64,000 nucleotides of DNA from Magnolia sinica (lineage: Eukaryota > Streptophyta > Magnoliopsida > Magnoliales > Magnoliaceae): assembly GCF_029962835.1 (NCBI RefSeq), contig NC_080590.1, positions 64,726,001 to 64,790,000 of the forward strand, in the 5' to 3' direction. Position 1 is the stretch's first letter. Every line of letters begins with the position of its first letter. A program made the position numbers and the translations under genes. Shown here in pieces: positions 1 through 11,951 of this stretch. The notes under the pieces are model-generated. The model was not told the DNA's origin. It did no database searches and saw nothing but the letters and a program-made list of their open reading frames with translations.

Positions 1-296
1 ATTTCAATATAAGAGTATTTATTCCATAAACAGATTGATGATGACCCCCAGATCTAAAGGTTAAAAGCACACCTTCTACATGGGCATCACATGTTCAACC
101 CTGGTAGACAATGCAATATCAAAGCCGTCCAGTGGGTGGGTCTTAACTGTTAAGATGTTCTTACTGGTGCCCTCATCAAGTGTGGATGAATACCTTAAAC
201 TAAGAAATTGTTTGGGTTCAAGCCCCTACTTCAATGCTAGGCAAGGTCGTTTCGACATTGACATCTCAGTTTCACTCCAGCTTGCCGATTGAAAAG

Positions 297-297
<1 letters not shown>

Positions 298-346
<49 letters not shown>
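298..346. repeat. (GA)n microsatellite
   Basis: About 24 near-perfect GA units. They create spurious RE-repeat and SL-repeat open frames on both strands. Confidence 0.95.
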
Positions 347-350
<4 letters not shown>

Positions 351-552
351 TTGTTTCGAGAAACTATCAAGATTTCTCACCCAAAAGAGCAATTTTTTAT
401 TATTATTATTTTTTTTCATGTATTGTTTACCAAACAAGTTTCTTCAAGCATAAGCAGCTTTCAAGAAGCAATGTCTAGTGAGCCTTAAGAGATTTGCAAT
501 CGATTTTGGATGTTACCTTACCTACATCATTAGGCAAACTAATGTGAAGAAA

Positions 553-660
553 AGATGTTCAAAATGCAAATGTAGAAAGTTTGTGCAAGATCTAAGATGT
601 TCAAAATGCAAGTGTAAAAAGTTAGTGCAAGATCTAAGTTGTTCAACATGTGTTCCCTGT
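553..660 (+). repeat. 42-bp tandem repeat, 2.5 copies
   Basis: Units start at 553, 595 and 637 (the third is partial and more diverged). The unit opens agatgttcaaaatgcaa and closes gtgcaagatcta. The period is 42 bp (14 codons), so an open frame across it (478-672) repeats a Cys-Lys-Cys motif spaced by VQDL. I know no matching family. The frame starts without any supporting context and is most likely fortuitous. Confidence 0.8.
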
Positions 661-1349
661 CATATCCCATAATCAAGATCATACATTATTGGCTATACTA
701 ATAGATTTGTTCTTAGGTACATAGAGAATCCGTTTCACACGCATGCTAAAACGTTGCACTTTTGTAATGATTTGGAGCATTCCTAGATGGAACCCACTTT
801 TAAGATGCTTAGCTGAAGGATTTATCAAGCGTACTCATTATTAAATCTCAGGTGTTAACTAACACTAGTTTAACTAAATTATTATGAAGAGAATGGAGTA
901 AAACGGAAAGAGGAGAGGGCTGCCACACAGAATGACACTTGCCTATAACTTGGGCTATGGGACCCTATAACTTTATTATTAACCAATGAAAGCATGTGCT
1001 GTGTACGTGTCATATGTGAGGCTCCAAGTCACTTTGGAGATTCTCCTATGTCTAATGATGATCTTACCTTATGAATCACTTTGGAGATCCTCCTACACAA
1101 AAAGGTGATCTTTTTTTCTTTTTTCTTTTTTTTTTAATTATTATTATTTACTCCTGCATCTGGTTTACACGTGCATCTACGAGTTTATTGGTCCACGTCA
1201 AGAGTTACGGTGGATTCTTGTAGCAGGAGACATGCATATAAGCCCATACTCTATGAGGGCTGCTGTTCTGTCCCTGTTGTATCTACTGCATCCGTTTCGT
1301 TGCTCATTTAGGGCATGAACCCAAACACTTGCAAGATTCAAAACTCAAA

Positions 1350-1460
1350 TGCGCCGCAGCACTGTGGATTGAATTCCCACCATTGGAACCTTGTCGGGGC
1401 TAAAAAAAGGTTTTGAATCAAGCTGATATTCATGTTTTTCATTCATCCAGGTGGTGATGT
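1350..1460 (+). repeat. Fragment of GGGCCCACC foldback repeat
   Basis: The block attgaattcccaccattgg, followed by a gap and ttttgaatcaagctgatatt, matches the central arm of the foldback elements at 22.4, 49.4 and 52.4 kb. The outer arms are missing, so it is a relic. Confidence 0.6.
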
Positions 1461-2249
1461 GTGGACTCTGGAGGGAGGATTTTCCAGGGGATGGGAGATC
1501 GACTCGCTTTTTCATGAGTTACCTCTCTCAAGGCCTTTCGTTTGGGGATAAGAGGGTGTTATATTTTAATAGATTCACCACTAACCAATTATTTCAATCC
1601 TACAATCAATTAGACCCTGTAGAAAACACTTTAGATTGAGAATCTGAATATCCTTAACCCCAAAATTACCCTTGAGTTTGTATTCTAGAGATTTCGAGTA
1701 AAGGACTGCGGTTACAGAGATGGAAGGTGTTAGGCACTCACTCTGTCCATACAGATGTTCGAGCTTTACTTCACAAGATCTGACTAATTTATGAGAAATA
1801 ATGTTAGTTCTCACATGCAGAAGATGTAATGTAATGCAATGACAACAATAATTGATCGATCCGAATTTATGATGGCCATAATATGATTATAACGACAAGC
1901 TGTAGAACATCCATTTGAAATGATCGAGTGCTGAGTGCAAAATATGTAAAAATAAGATGAATGGGATGCTCGATGTTGTGTTGATGCTTATTATAAAACA
2001 ACGACTAACTGGCTAAGGTTTCTGATGGGTAGGCTCCGATTATATCAGCAAGTTATAGACCATATGACCATGGGTTAGATACGAGAAAATGATAAAATGT
2101 GATGTGTATAACAAAATGATGGCTAATTGGCTAAGGTTTCTAGTGGGACTAATCGACAAGTGGCTCAGATTCGAACTTAGGTAGCTCAGGAGGCTTAGGT
2201 TCTACCTAGGTTAGGCTAGACCAGGGCTGGGCTCTCTCTCCTGGTCTAG

Positions 2250-2250
<1 letters not shown>

Positions 2251-2301
<51 letters not shown>
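2251..2301. repeat. (CT)n(CA)n compound microsatellite
   Basis: Seventeen or so CT units pass directly into eight CA units. Confidence 0.95.
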
Positions 2302-4218
2302 TCTTACTCTCCTTGGTGGAGGGATGGAAGGGGACTCCTTATGTGAGTAGGGGTGGTTGAAAATGGGAGTGGATCAAGATCTACTAAATGTAGTGGGGGT
2401 GCTCCCTCTGAATTCTTGATGCTTGAAATGAGAAGGGGAGGGGGCTATTTGTAGCCTCTGAACCCGGTTTTCTAGTAATTGTTGGTAATCCTATGGGCAA
2501 AAGGTGGTTGAAGGGCTACGATTAGAGATTGCCACGTGGCATCATCTCATATGTTGAATGATGTGGTAAATGGGTAATTTTGGGTAAAGAGATGGGGATC
2601 GAAGTAAATACACCTCAACCACACACTTAGGGTGTGGAAAAGGAAAATCCCACATGTTTGAGGGACGCCACCCCAAAGATAGGGAGTGCCACGTGACCGG
2701 CGGCAAGATGGCTACTATCAGTCCCAACTTAGACTCCCTGCTTTAACAGGCAACCTCCTCTAAGCATATGGAGGCTCTGCTATGAAGGTTGTTATTTTGA
2801 TATTTTGCATAGTACTCCGATTGGGATTAGTTTTGGGCTTTGGTTCAGGCTTGGTTTTGGACTTAGCTATGTGAGTTGACTAGGTTGTTGGACTGGGTAG
2901 GTTGATCGGGTGAGTTGACTCGTTGAGCTAACTCAAGGCTCTAGGGTTTTGGGTTCGTCTACAGATGCCCCCCTCTTTGGTAAAGGTTGTGTGTAACCGA
3001 ATGCAAAGCAAGTGGAAACCCCACCTTTACTAGTCAGTCATGAATTGCGGTATGGATTTATTGTTTGCATTTGTATTTGTGTCAACTGGTTTCTTGGAAA
3101 TAGATAACTCGCACATATCGTGAGGGTTTGAGGAAAATGTTGCGATTGTCCCTGTGCGGGCTGCCAATTGCAACCCATTCACTCCTGATCGGTACTAACA
3201 TCAGAAAGGTATAATAGAGCCCATGCACTTTCTATGGTCTTATTAGGATACTGACCTGTACTGTAATGTCTGTTGCTTCTTAGATCACCCCAGGAGTACT
3301 TGTTTTGTTTTATCATCAAAGTGGTTAGCTACCATGCGCTCTCTACGAGCTTATGAAGAACTCACTATGCCGACTTAGACTCGATCAAATTCTGCAAGCA
3401 TCCATGCGTAGGTATGTGCGAGTGACCTTTTTCCATATATCTTCTAATTTTGACACTTAGGTTACAATTTGTCTTTTTCGCCGTTTGGATGATTTCTACT
3501 AACGAGTCTTGGCCGATTATATTTTCTTAGCATTAACATTTCATACGATGAAGCTGACACCGAAGTTCAGTCTGATTGTACTTTGATGTGCATTTGGATC
3601 CGATAATCTCTAGGGAAACTGCTAGATATCGGATCTTATTTTATTTTGCACCGACTCCCACCTAGAGATATAAAAGATCTCTTAGTGCCTCAGAAGTCTG
3701 ACGCTTTACTTTGAAAATATTTTATGATTTTAAAGTCATCCCACTCTGGGGAGTGATACTCCATGTTGGGTTTTTATTGCAGGATGGTTTTAAAATGGGT
3801 CTAGCTTACTAGTTGTATCTATTGGGGATGCCCATGAGATTTCAAATAAGTTGGTTTTTATTGAAAATATGTAAGGGGCTAGTGCACATGATGGTTGCAA
3901 TCTGAATTGACGTGGCTAGGGATTATGAACTTTTAGGATTTTATACTTTATTGCTTGGATTTTGGTTGTCGCAATCAAGACTGATATCTGTTGGGGATGG
4001 TTTATTTAGTGCAAGTCTGATTAGAGGTTGTGATCGAGAATCTAAATCACTAGAGACAATTGATCGGTTCCATCGTCTCACAGGGTAATCAATCTTGATT
4101 TTATTTTTTATTTTTAGCTAATCTGGATTGCTGGTTGTGATCAACTCTGGCTTTTATAATGGATGGTGCAGGTTTGTTCGTCGTTGGCAATTAGGATTCC
4201 GATTTGCGACTAATCAGG

Positions 4219-4385
4219 TCCGTCGTCCCATTGGTTTGCGATTAAGATTTGGATCCATGATCAATTCCGTTGTCCCGCTAGTTTGCAGTCAAGATTCCGA
4301 TCCATGATCAATCGGATTCGTCGTCCCTCTAGTTTGTTGTCAAGATTTCGATCTATGATCGATCAGATTTGTCGTCCCACAGGTT
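4219..4385 (+). repeat. ~50-bp tandem repeat, 4 degenerate units
   Basis: The anchor cgtcgtccc (with variants) recurs at about 4221, 4268, 4319 and 4371, a spacing of 47-52 bp. Between anchors the text agtttgc..tcaagatttcgatc..tgatcgatc is kept. It abuts the ~80-bp array downstream and shares its gatcgat words, so the two may be related. Confidence 0.7.
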
Positions 4386-4424
4386 GCTCTTGGGGGATTT
4401 GAAAATGTTTTTGTATTTTTAAAA

Positions 4425-5605
4425 GATGATCCTATCCATCAGATTGCGAGGTGACAATCACGATTGATGTCGGTCTTTATTGGAAATATTTTAAGACTTT
4501 TGAAATGATCCGGTCCATCAGATCGCAAATCGACAGTCACGATCGATGACAGTTTTTATTAGGATATTTTTTACGATTTTGAAGATGATCCAGTCCATCG
4601 AATCATAAATTAACGGTCGAGATCGATGCTGATTTTTATTAGGGTATTTTTAAAGATTTAAAAAGGTGATCCAGTCCATCAGATCGTGAATTGACGGTTG
4701 CGATCGATGCTAATTTTTATTGAAAATATTTGGAGATTTTGAATGATGATCTAGTACATTGGATCGTGAATTGATGGTTGCAATCGATGCTGGTTTTATT
4801 AGGATATCTTTTAGAAATGATCCAGTCCATCGATCGCAAATCGACAATCGCAATCTATGCCGATTTTTATTAGGGTATTTTAAAAAAAATAAAATGATCC
4901 AGTCCTTCGGATTGCGAATCGATAGTCGTAATCGATGTCGATTTTTATTAGGAATGTTTTTGAGATTTTGAAAGATGATATGTACTATCAGATCACGAAT
5001 CGACGATCGCGATCAATGTCGATTTTTATTGGGAATATATTTTGAAAATTTTAAAATTAATCCAGTCCATTGGATTCGGAGTTAATGGTCACAATCGATG
5101 CTGGTTTTTATTGGAAATATTTTTTACATTTTGAAAGATGATCTGGTCCATCGGATCACAAATCGACAGTTGCAATTGATGCTAGTTTTTATTGGAAATA
5201 TATTTTAATTTTTTTGAAAATTATCCAATCCATCGGATTACGAATCAACGGTAACAATCGTTGATGGTTTTTTATTGGGAATATATTTTGAAAATTTTGA
5301 AAATGATCCAGTCCATCACATTGCAAATCGACAATTATGATTGATGCTGGTTTTTGTGGGGATATTTTGAAGATTTTGAAGATGATCAGTCCATCAGATC
5401 ATGAATCGATGGTCGCGATGGATATTGGTTTTTATTGGGATGTTTTTTAGAAATGATCCGGTCCATCGGATTGCAAACCAACGGTAATGATAGATGTCGG
5501 TTTTTATTGTAATATTTTTTGGAAATGATCTTATCCATCGGATCGTGAATCAATGGTCGCAATCGATGCTAGTTTTTTTGAAAATATTTTGAAATTTGAA
5601 AATGA
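4425..5605 (+). repeat. ~80-bp minisatellite array, about 15 units
   Basis: Each unit opens gatccagtccatcggatc, continues with a gaatcgacggtcgcgatcgatgc-like core and ends in a T-rich ttttattgggaatatttt tail. Unit starts read by eye: 4428, 4507, 4587, 4668, 4748, 4819, 4896, 4976, 5060, 5139, 5222, 5305, 5384, 5455 and 5527. Units are 70-84 bp and differ at many positions, so the array is old. The core is rich in CG/GATC words while the tail is almost pure A/T. Some units create short open frames, but no frame is conserved through the array. Confidence 0.88.
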
Positions 5606-7084
5606 ATGGGATTTTCTCTCCTCCACATCACCTTTCTAATTTCTCTTAAGTTATTGAATTTTAGATTAACATTCAAAATTTCCCACCATTTTCATCATTT
5701 ACTCTCCTTCTCTCTTCCATCACTTCATTATAGATAGTCCATGCAAGATTCTTTACAAGAAGTCTTCCTAAGGTTCCTCTCTTACCAAGGAGAGAGAGCT
5801 TGGCCAAGTCACTTCATCAAAAGGAGGGCTAGTGGCAAGCTGGCTATTGTCGATCCCCCCTTTACCCTATCGTTTCTTCCAGGTGCCAGGTAATAGGGTG
5901 TGGCTTCCTCTTCTATATATTCCATGTCGTGGTGGCCCTTCCAGCATGCCTCATTCTCATAATTTCTTCATTTCCTTTCTCTCATTTCTCCCTTTCAAGC
6001 TCTCTTTCTTTCCTTCTTTTCCCTCATTCTTTTGGCTCCAAGTTGAGGTTTTTTCTGAAGGTTGGACAGCAAGGGTAGTGCCCTAGGGTAAGTATGAACG
6101 TAAGGCCCATTCATGCTTTTCCTTTCTTCCATTCATCCCTTCTTTCTATATATTTTCTCATGTTTTCTTTCTTCACTCCCATAGGTGTTTCTTTGAAGTT
6201 TTGAGTGTGGTGCAGTGGTGGACAATAAGAAATTTTTAAGGTTCAAGTGGTGCATTGAGTTGCACTTTCAAGACTTTCTATTCTTTCTTCTTCTTCTTCT
6301 TCTTTTTTTTCTCTTTTTCTACTTTTATTTGCTCTCATCTTTCCACATGTACAAATAATTCTCCTTTCATGTACATCAAGCTACATGTAAGGGGTGCTTC
6401 TTTTTTTTTTGGGGAGCTTTTGTGTTATGTAAAGAATGGCTCCAAAATGATTCCTTGGGCCTCATGTGTATTTAGGTGGACCCAAGTTCCATTTTGGTTC
6501 TCCTTTTTATGCTCTTTTTTATGCTTCCATGCTTTTCTTATCTTTTCTTTTTACAAATGATTGGGCCCATTGAAATAAGAATGGACTACATCAGATCTTC
6601 CTCCCTCAAGATTCTCCATGATGGCCTAAATGTCCTTTGGGAACCCTATGGACAAGAGAATGATCCATACTAAATTTAGACTTTTATGTTCAAGTGGGCT
6701 TGAGATTCCATTGTGGGCCCAAGTGAAGCAAGTAAGCCATCCTCCCTTAGAGCCTCTTGGCTTTGCTTACTCCTTTTATGTTCTTTGGCCACACGTTTCT
6801 TGGGCTAGGATAGCTAAACCCTTTTGCCTTATTTGGTGGGCCTTAAATAGCTTTTGTGGCCCATGTCAATGTTAGTCAAGGGCTTAGGGCCCAAGTTCTT
6901 TTCATGGGTTCACTTTGGGAGGATCGTTCACTTGGTCATTTCTTACGACCCTTGATTTGGAGATCTCGAGTCCATTTGTACATGTAAGTGTGCTATTTTG
7001 TCATTCTTGTTTGTAGAGGGACCCTAACTAGTCCATAGGAAACCATTTGCAAGTTTGGGAAATGAGACATCCTTTTATGGGCTC

Positions 7085-7745
7085 ATGACACAGGGATGGA
7101 CATGATGAGGTCGAGCATCATCTTCCTCAACGATAACTACTCTGAATCCACGGAGTTTCTCTGGACTCCTCACAGAGATTCCTTGAATCCGCGAGGGAAG
7201 AAAATAGAAAATAATTTCTAATAATTCTGAAAATAAATTGATTGATAATTGTTTAATATGTATGTGTCCCTTTTACACCAATAATAAAGAAAAAATTAAG
7301 CTAAAATTCGTAATTACCAAAAATAGCAAAATTCTAACTCTAATAAAAATCATAATTCTAGTAAAACTCTTCTAAATCCTAATTTCTAAAAATAAAAATT
7401 CTAAATAAACTTTTGCTAGAAGAGTCCTAGCATGATTAAAAGTTATTTTTTAAAAAAGAAAATCTAAAACTCTAAAAATAAAGAAATATTACAAATATCA
7501 AAATTACTAAAAATAATAATTTTTCCTTAAATTTTTATTTTTGAGTTGAAAGCACACATTTTCTAAAGAAACGGACAGACGCGACCCTCGTTGTGGGTCG
7601 GTTCACCTCGGATGGCTCGTTGTAGTAAAGATTGATAAGGTGTGCCCTCATAACGAAACCCGGATCAAAAGTTGTGGCCACTTTATGGTTCACCTTCTTT
7701 TGGTCCAACCATGCTAGGAATGTATCTATGCCACATTCTACATCA
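7085..7745 (-). repeat. 3' LTR of gypsy element 1
   Basis: On the minus strand a purine tract (aagtggaggggtc) precedes TGATGTAGAATG, and the other end at 7085 reads TGACACAGGGATGG on the + strand. The homologous end of the 5' LTR begins at 9045. The length is about 660 bp. The minus frame 7535-7786 crosses the pol end, the purine tract and the LTR, so it is not a gene. Confidence 0.72.
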
Positions 7746-7859
7746 GACCCCTCCACTTGGAAAAAACTCATCCTCGAGTTACTCAAGGGACTTCACTCAT
7801 GGTACTCAAATAATTTCTGGCGTCGATGTTTATCATCCTTTTTCATTATACTTTGTATT

Positions 7860-8291
7860 AAGCTCTTGAGCTGACATAATATATGTACTCATGCTCTCCT
7901 TTACTTGACTAGTATGGATCAGTTCCTTCACTTGTGCCTGCAAGATGTCGCATTCTTTCTAATAATGTAGGCAATTAGGCAGACTTGCTCCTGAGACAAG
8001 ATCAATGTGGTTTTGTATATCTCATATTAGAGGCAATTCCTTAGGGAGTTCAATGAGCACAATCACATTGAACTCCTGTAACATTGGTTTCAAATCCTTC
8101 GGGATGTTCACTGGCTCCATATATTTTTCATTTTCAATTAATGCATCTACATCTCCCGTCTCCTTAGATTGTTTAACAAAATCGTGTTCGATTATGAGAG
8201 GTCGTACCTTCACTTTAGAAGTCTTGGGTTGGTTCTTCGTTTCCATAGGGGCCACATGTCTGCCACTGATGAATCTTGTAACACATCGCAA
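7860..8291 (-). pseudogene. gypsy pol fragment (linker and start of RT)
   Basis: Minus frame ending LPKELPLI, the plant-gypsy signature before the RT domain (usual form EELPxGLPP). The next frame reads a version of RDIQHxIDLVPGASLPN: here RDIQNHIDLVSGASLPN, then a stop within LHY*KE. Downstream, QAQVKELIHTS matches the start of the RT fingers. The sequence stops before any catalytic motif, so the piece is inactive. Confidence 0.8.
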
Positions 8292-8506
8292 CTCCGTTTT
8301 GACGAGGTCTCTCTCTCCGATAAATAATGAGATTTCTCTGCATAACCCCTTACTGATTGGCTATTCTGTCAAGAATTTTGGTTTTTTTGGAATAATACTT
8401 GATCGTAATCTCGATTGAGGAATCGCATGCGCAACAACTGCTTCATCTGCGATCATGTGTAGATTGGCGCCTTCATCTATCTCGTCCGCTCGAGTTAAAG
8501 TTGTTC

Positions 8507-8960
8507 CTACCAAACCAAAGCTCCACCCTTCAACTTATAAGCCACAAGTTTAACTTTTTTCTCTTCCACGATGTCCATGTAGTCGAAGAAATGTTCGACT
8601 TCAAGCAACCAATCGAGAAAGTTCTTGATGTGGAGTTGGCCGTTGAAACTAGGAAGATCGACTTTCATCATGAATTCTCGATCCTTTCGATCGATCAAAT
8701 CACTGCCTCATCCAGGATATTGCGAAATTATGTCGTTAAATCCTACCTTCTTGGGTACGATTCTGCGATTCATCATCGGCATCGCCCTACGATTAGCGCG
8801 ATTATGAGTTTCAGCACCTACCGGTGGTGGATCATCACCACGAATACGGAGTTTTCCTATAGCCTCCGTTATGCAATCGATGGTAGCCTACAGCCCTTGC
8901 ATGACTTACCCATTCTCTCGTTACACCACTTCGAAAGCCGCCACTGTTAAAGGTAAATTT
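8507..8960 (-). pseudogene. gypsy gag fragment
   Basis: The frame 8507-8698 reads MKVDLPSFNGQLHIKNFLDW followed by EVEHFFDYMDI and KVKLVAYKLKGGALVW. This is the conserved start of the plant gypsy gag (retrotrans_gag) domain. Sequence to about 8960 carries diverged upstream gag text. It is broken by stops and has no zinc knuckle that I could find. The 183-aa + strand frame at 8399-8950 is its antisense shadow. Confidence 0.85.
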
Positions 8961-9073
8961 CCTAGAGCACTGTCTATGTGAGTGTTGCCCGACCCGTCAT
9001 TAGAAGTCATATATCCAAAGAGAAAGCCTCACTCAATACCAATTGATGTAAGGATGGACTTGATGAGGTCAAG

Positions 9074-10583
9074 TGTTGAGTGTCAAATATTGCATATTTT
9101 TTCCTATTTATATCTTGGTTTTATGAACATGGTAATACTTAATGGTATATATTATGCATGTTTGTGTTACAAGGTAAATCTGAGAGCTTGGATTGAAAAG
9201 AATACTAAAAGCATAGATTTAATGCTCAAGAATCACCAAAGCAAAGGAGGGCTCTTAGGAGACCAAGAATGAAGAGTTCACATGCCAAAGATCCAAGGAA
9301 ACCAAGTACAAAAGCTGAAGAAAGGACTCGAAAAATCACAGAATCTGTAGCAGAAAACAGACAAGTTTGGTCCAACTGAACCCATGTTCGGTCTTACTGA
9401 AATCACACAAAACAGTCCAGTAGCCAACAATGGAATTCAGAAGCTAATTTGGTTCAACTGATGGACAATTTGATCTAACCGAAACCCAGTTCGGTCAGAC
9501 CGAAAGGAGGATTCGGGGCGACCGAAAGTGCACAAAAAGCTCCAACGCTGAAAGGAGTTAATTCGGTTCGACTGAAGATTAATTTGGTCCGACTGACAAC
9601 TTAAGTTCGATCTGACCGAACCTAGCTCGGTCCGACCAAAATTGGGCAACTGGTGAAATAGAATCCTTTCCAAATTCGGACTCGACTTCGGATTCGACTT
9701 CGATTCGACCGATGCATAACGCGGCTGCGTAAATTGAGATGTTTTCACAATCGAATTGCGAACATTCCAAGTAGATGCGTAAGGAGGAGCTTCACAACTA
9801 TAAATAGGAGTCCTTAGGACATTCCTATGGATCTTCTAAGGTTTAAGGAGTGGAGCAAAAGGGTTGAGAGCCACTGCCAAGAGTTCTTCTTCTTCTTCCT
9901 TAGTTGTTTTTATGCTCTCCTTAAGAGATTTTGGTTTAATCATGTCTATAGTTAACTAAACCTCTTAGTTAGGGCTAAGAGATGAAGCTTGTAGTGTGAG
10001 TGGGATGTTTATATTTCTTTGATCCTTGTTTTTATTGAACTTCATTGATTTCTAGTTGATTTTAAGGAATATTTTCAGTTTTCTATGGTTTGTAGTGACT
10101 CAAATTACAATAGACACTGCGATAGCTTTGAATATCTTCTTTTCCTATTTGAGATTGTAGGATTAGTAAATCACGTTGTTCACCATCGTCTCCTGGGCAT
10201 GGTTGGGTGTGGAATCCCTTCCAAATCTTCACAATTCTTCTCCATTGAGGCTGGATCAATGAGAAGTTTAGAGAATTGACCATCTCTTTCTCTAACTGGA
10301 TATGATAGGACTCTGATTCCAGTTGAATCTCTTGAATCAAGTAAGGTAGCATCTTAATAGCTACAAGTGGATCCTTGGCACCCTAGTTCCCACCTTTAAA
10401 TTCACAAGTTTCAATCTACAATATCACAATTACTCCAATTATTCTAGATTTCTAATTTAGTTCTTCTTCTAGTTCTAATTCTAGATACTTTCCGAATACG
10501 CATGAGTTTAGTCCCTGTGGATTTAACCTTGGTCTTACCGAGATTATTACTATATCACGACCCTTCACTTGGGGTTGTGAACA
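9074..10583 (+). repeat. 5' LTR of the Athila-like element
   Basis: Begins TGTTGAGTGTC and ends ...GTGAACA just before the primer site, about 1510 bp. It matches the 3' LTR from 14470 over roughly 950 bp, with point changes and a small indel near 9155. The middle part (9370-9720) is packed with variants of the near-palindrome TTCGGTCYGACCGAA. Confidence 0.85.
9799..9807 (+). promoter_or_regulatory. LTR TATA box
   Basis: TATAAATAG lies in the LTR; the same word occurs at 15182-15190 in the 3' LTR. It is the likely core promoter of the element. Confidence 0.7.
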
Positions 10584-10589
10584 AGTTTT

Positions 10590-10606
10590 TGGCACCGTTG
10601 TTGGGG
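10590..10606 (+). other. Primer binding site (tRNA-Asp type)
   Basis: TGGCACCGTTGTTGGGG, one or two changes from the TGGCGCCGTTGCCGGGG form common in Athila/Tat gypsy elements. It lies six bases after the inferred LTR end. Confidence 0.8.
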
Positions 10607-10876
10607 ATTACGGCTGCGCTTTTCTGAATTTAATTAGTATTAGAATTAGGTTAAGATTATGATTAACTTTCTATTTTGTTTCTAGGTTAGGATTTTTCTA
10701 AACTTATTTTTAGAATCTAACTTGGTTTTCTGTTTTGTAGCATTCTAACACATAAATCTCCAATCCGGTAACCTCTTTCTAATTCTCTCTCTTATTTTAG
10801 ATCTCTTATTTGTTTTATTTTCTCTAGTTTTCTTTCTTAGGTTTAGATTTAGTTACTTGAAGGCTTTGAGTGTTTC

Positions 10877-11700
10877 ATGCTTAAGTGGGTTCGTGACAAC
10901 ACTCGACATCTCTTAAGTGAAGGAGGATTAGTCGAAGGGTTGCCTATCCATCACAGGATTAGACACCACCAGATATCCTCAGAGTCAATAGAAGTGTTGG
11001 ATGCAAATCAACTTACAAATCAACCTCAACCTCTAGTTGAGGAAATTCAGGATGAGAATGAGGTGCATAACGTACCCCCGCCTCGTACCTTACGAGATTT
11101 CTTACAACCACCGGGGGTGAGCGCACCTTCCTGTATGATTTTTCCAGAAAATACAGGAAAAATGGATATCAAACCAGGGGTGATCCAACTCCTTCCAAAG
11201 TTCCATGGACTTGAATATGAAAGTCCATATCTATACTTGAAAGAGTTTGACGAGTAATAGCCACTTTATATTTTCCTAATGTGTCTAAGGACACGATCAG
11301 GCTTAAACTCTTTCCCTTCTCCTTGAAAGAAAATGCTAAGATGTGGTTGCATTCACTACGTCTACGATCTATTAGTAGATAGAATGACATGACAAGGAAG
11401 TTCATAAAGAAATTCTTCTCATACCATAAGACGAACACTATCAGAAAGTCGATCATGAACTTCTCCCAAAATGAAAATAAGACATTCTTCCAATGTTGGG
11501 AGCAGTTTAAGGATCTTGTCAGTTCATGCCCACAACACGGTTTTGAAACGTGGCGCATAACAAATTTCTTCTACGATAGACTGAGATCTTCCATGCACCA
11601 AATGGTTGAGACAATGTGTAATGAGGAATTCATAAACAAAGATGTCGATGATATGTGAGATTATTTTGACAAACTTGCTGAAAACACACAACCATGAGAC
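10877..11700 (+). pseudogene. Athila-type gag, frameshifted
   Basis: Capsid-precursor gene. The frame 10877-11257 contains RTLRDFLQPPGVSAPSCM and KPGVIQLLPKFHGLEYESPY, the hallmark of Athila-like gag. A shifted frame 11389-11658 continues with KTNTIRKSIMNFSQNENKTF, FFQCWEQFKDLVSSCPQHGF and ETMCNEEFINKD. A stop follows DDM where the family normally continues into 'aWDYFD'; that text is still visible at 11659-11690. At least two frame breaks make it non-functional. Confidence 0.9.
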
Positions 11701-11951
11701 ATTTCCCCAAGACCAAACACCACTTCAAAGCATACTCAATCAAAGGAGAAGGGCAGAATATACTTGTTGAAAGAGGAAGACGATCTAAATGCTAAAGTGG
11801 CTAGTCCCACAAGGAAACTCTAGGCCATAGAACTTAAGAAGGATAAGGCTAAGGAAGTTGTCTGCGGTATTTGTGCTTGTAACATTCATACGCTGAAAAT
11901 TGTCCAACAATACCTGTTTTTCAAGAAATACTGAATGAGCAATCGAATGCT

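Larger units (their letters stand above)
1..2250. other. Anonymous non-coding DNA
   Basis: I recognise no gene here. The open frames are short, overlap microsatellites and resemble nothing I know. The stretch holds a GA microsatellite, a 42-bp tandem repeat and one fragment of the GGGCCCACC foldback family, each listed separately. Two similar blocks near 1990-2025 and 2110-2145 share the word 'ctggctaaggtttctgatgg' with changes, which suggests a loose internal duplication. Splice signals of a distant gene cannot be excluded. Confidence 0.5.
2302..7084. other. Anonymous non-coding DNA with minisatellites
   Basis: No gene or recognisable transposon protein on either strand. The text suggests a decayed LTR or other non-coding part of a retroelement, but I found no paired ends. 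It contains the two tandem arrays at 4219-5605 and a pyrimidine-rich tract at 5630-6350 that produces Phe/Ser-rich false open frames. Confidence 0.45.
7085..9073 (-). mobile_element. Ty3/gypsy element 1, internally deleted
   Basis: Minus-strand gypsy element. From its 5' side (high coordinates) it has a 29-bp remnant of the 5' LTR (9045-9073), a decayed methionine-type primer site just inside it (tggtattgag on the minus strand), a gag piece, the linker to reverse transcriptase with the first part of RT, then directly a purine tract and a 3' LTR. Most of RT, all of RNase H and integrase are gone. Element 2 sits inside the 5' LTR: the LTR-end text ggatggacttgatgaggtc at 9052 matches ggatggacatgatgaggtc at 7095. 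Confidence 0.82.

Noticed and set aside
234-488. Open frames rich in RE or SL repeats over the GA microsatellite
   Set aside because: They are translations of (GA)n with no conserved flanks.
4425-5605. CRISPR-like array
   Set aside because: Adjacent units drift along their whole length with no constant repeat/variable spacer pattern, and the DNA is a plant nuclear genome; it is a minisatellite.
6255-6560. 101-aa Phe-rich membrane-like open frame
   Set aside because: It comes from a TTC/TTT pyrimidine tract; no homology, no start context.
8399-8950. 183-aa + strand open frame
   Set aside because: It lies antisense to recognisable gypsy gag text on the minus strand; it is a shadow frame.
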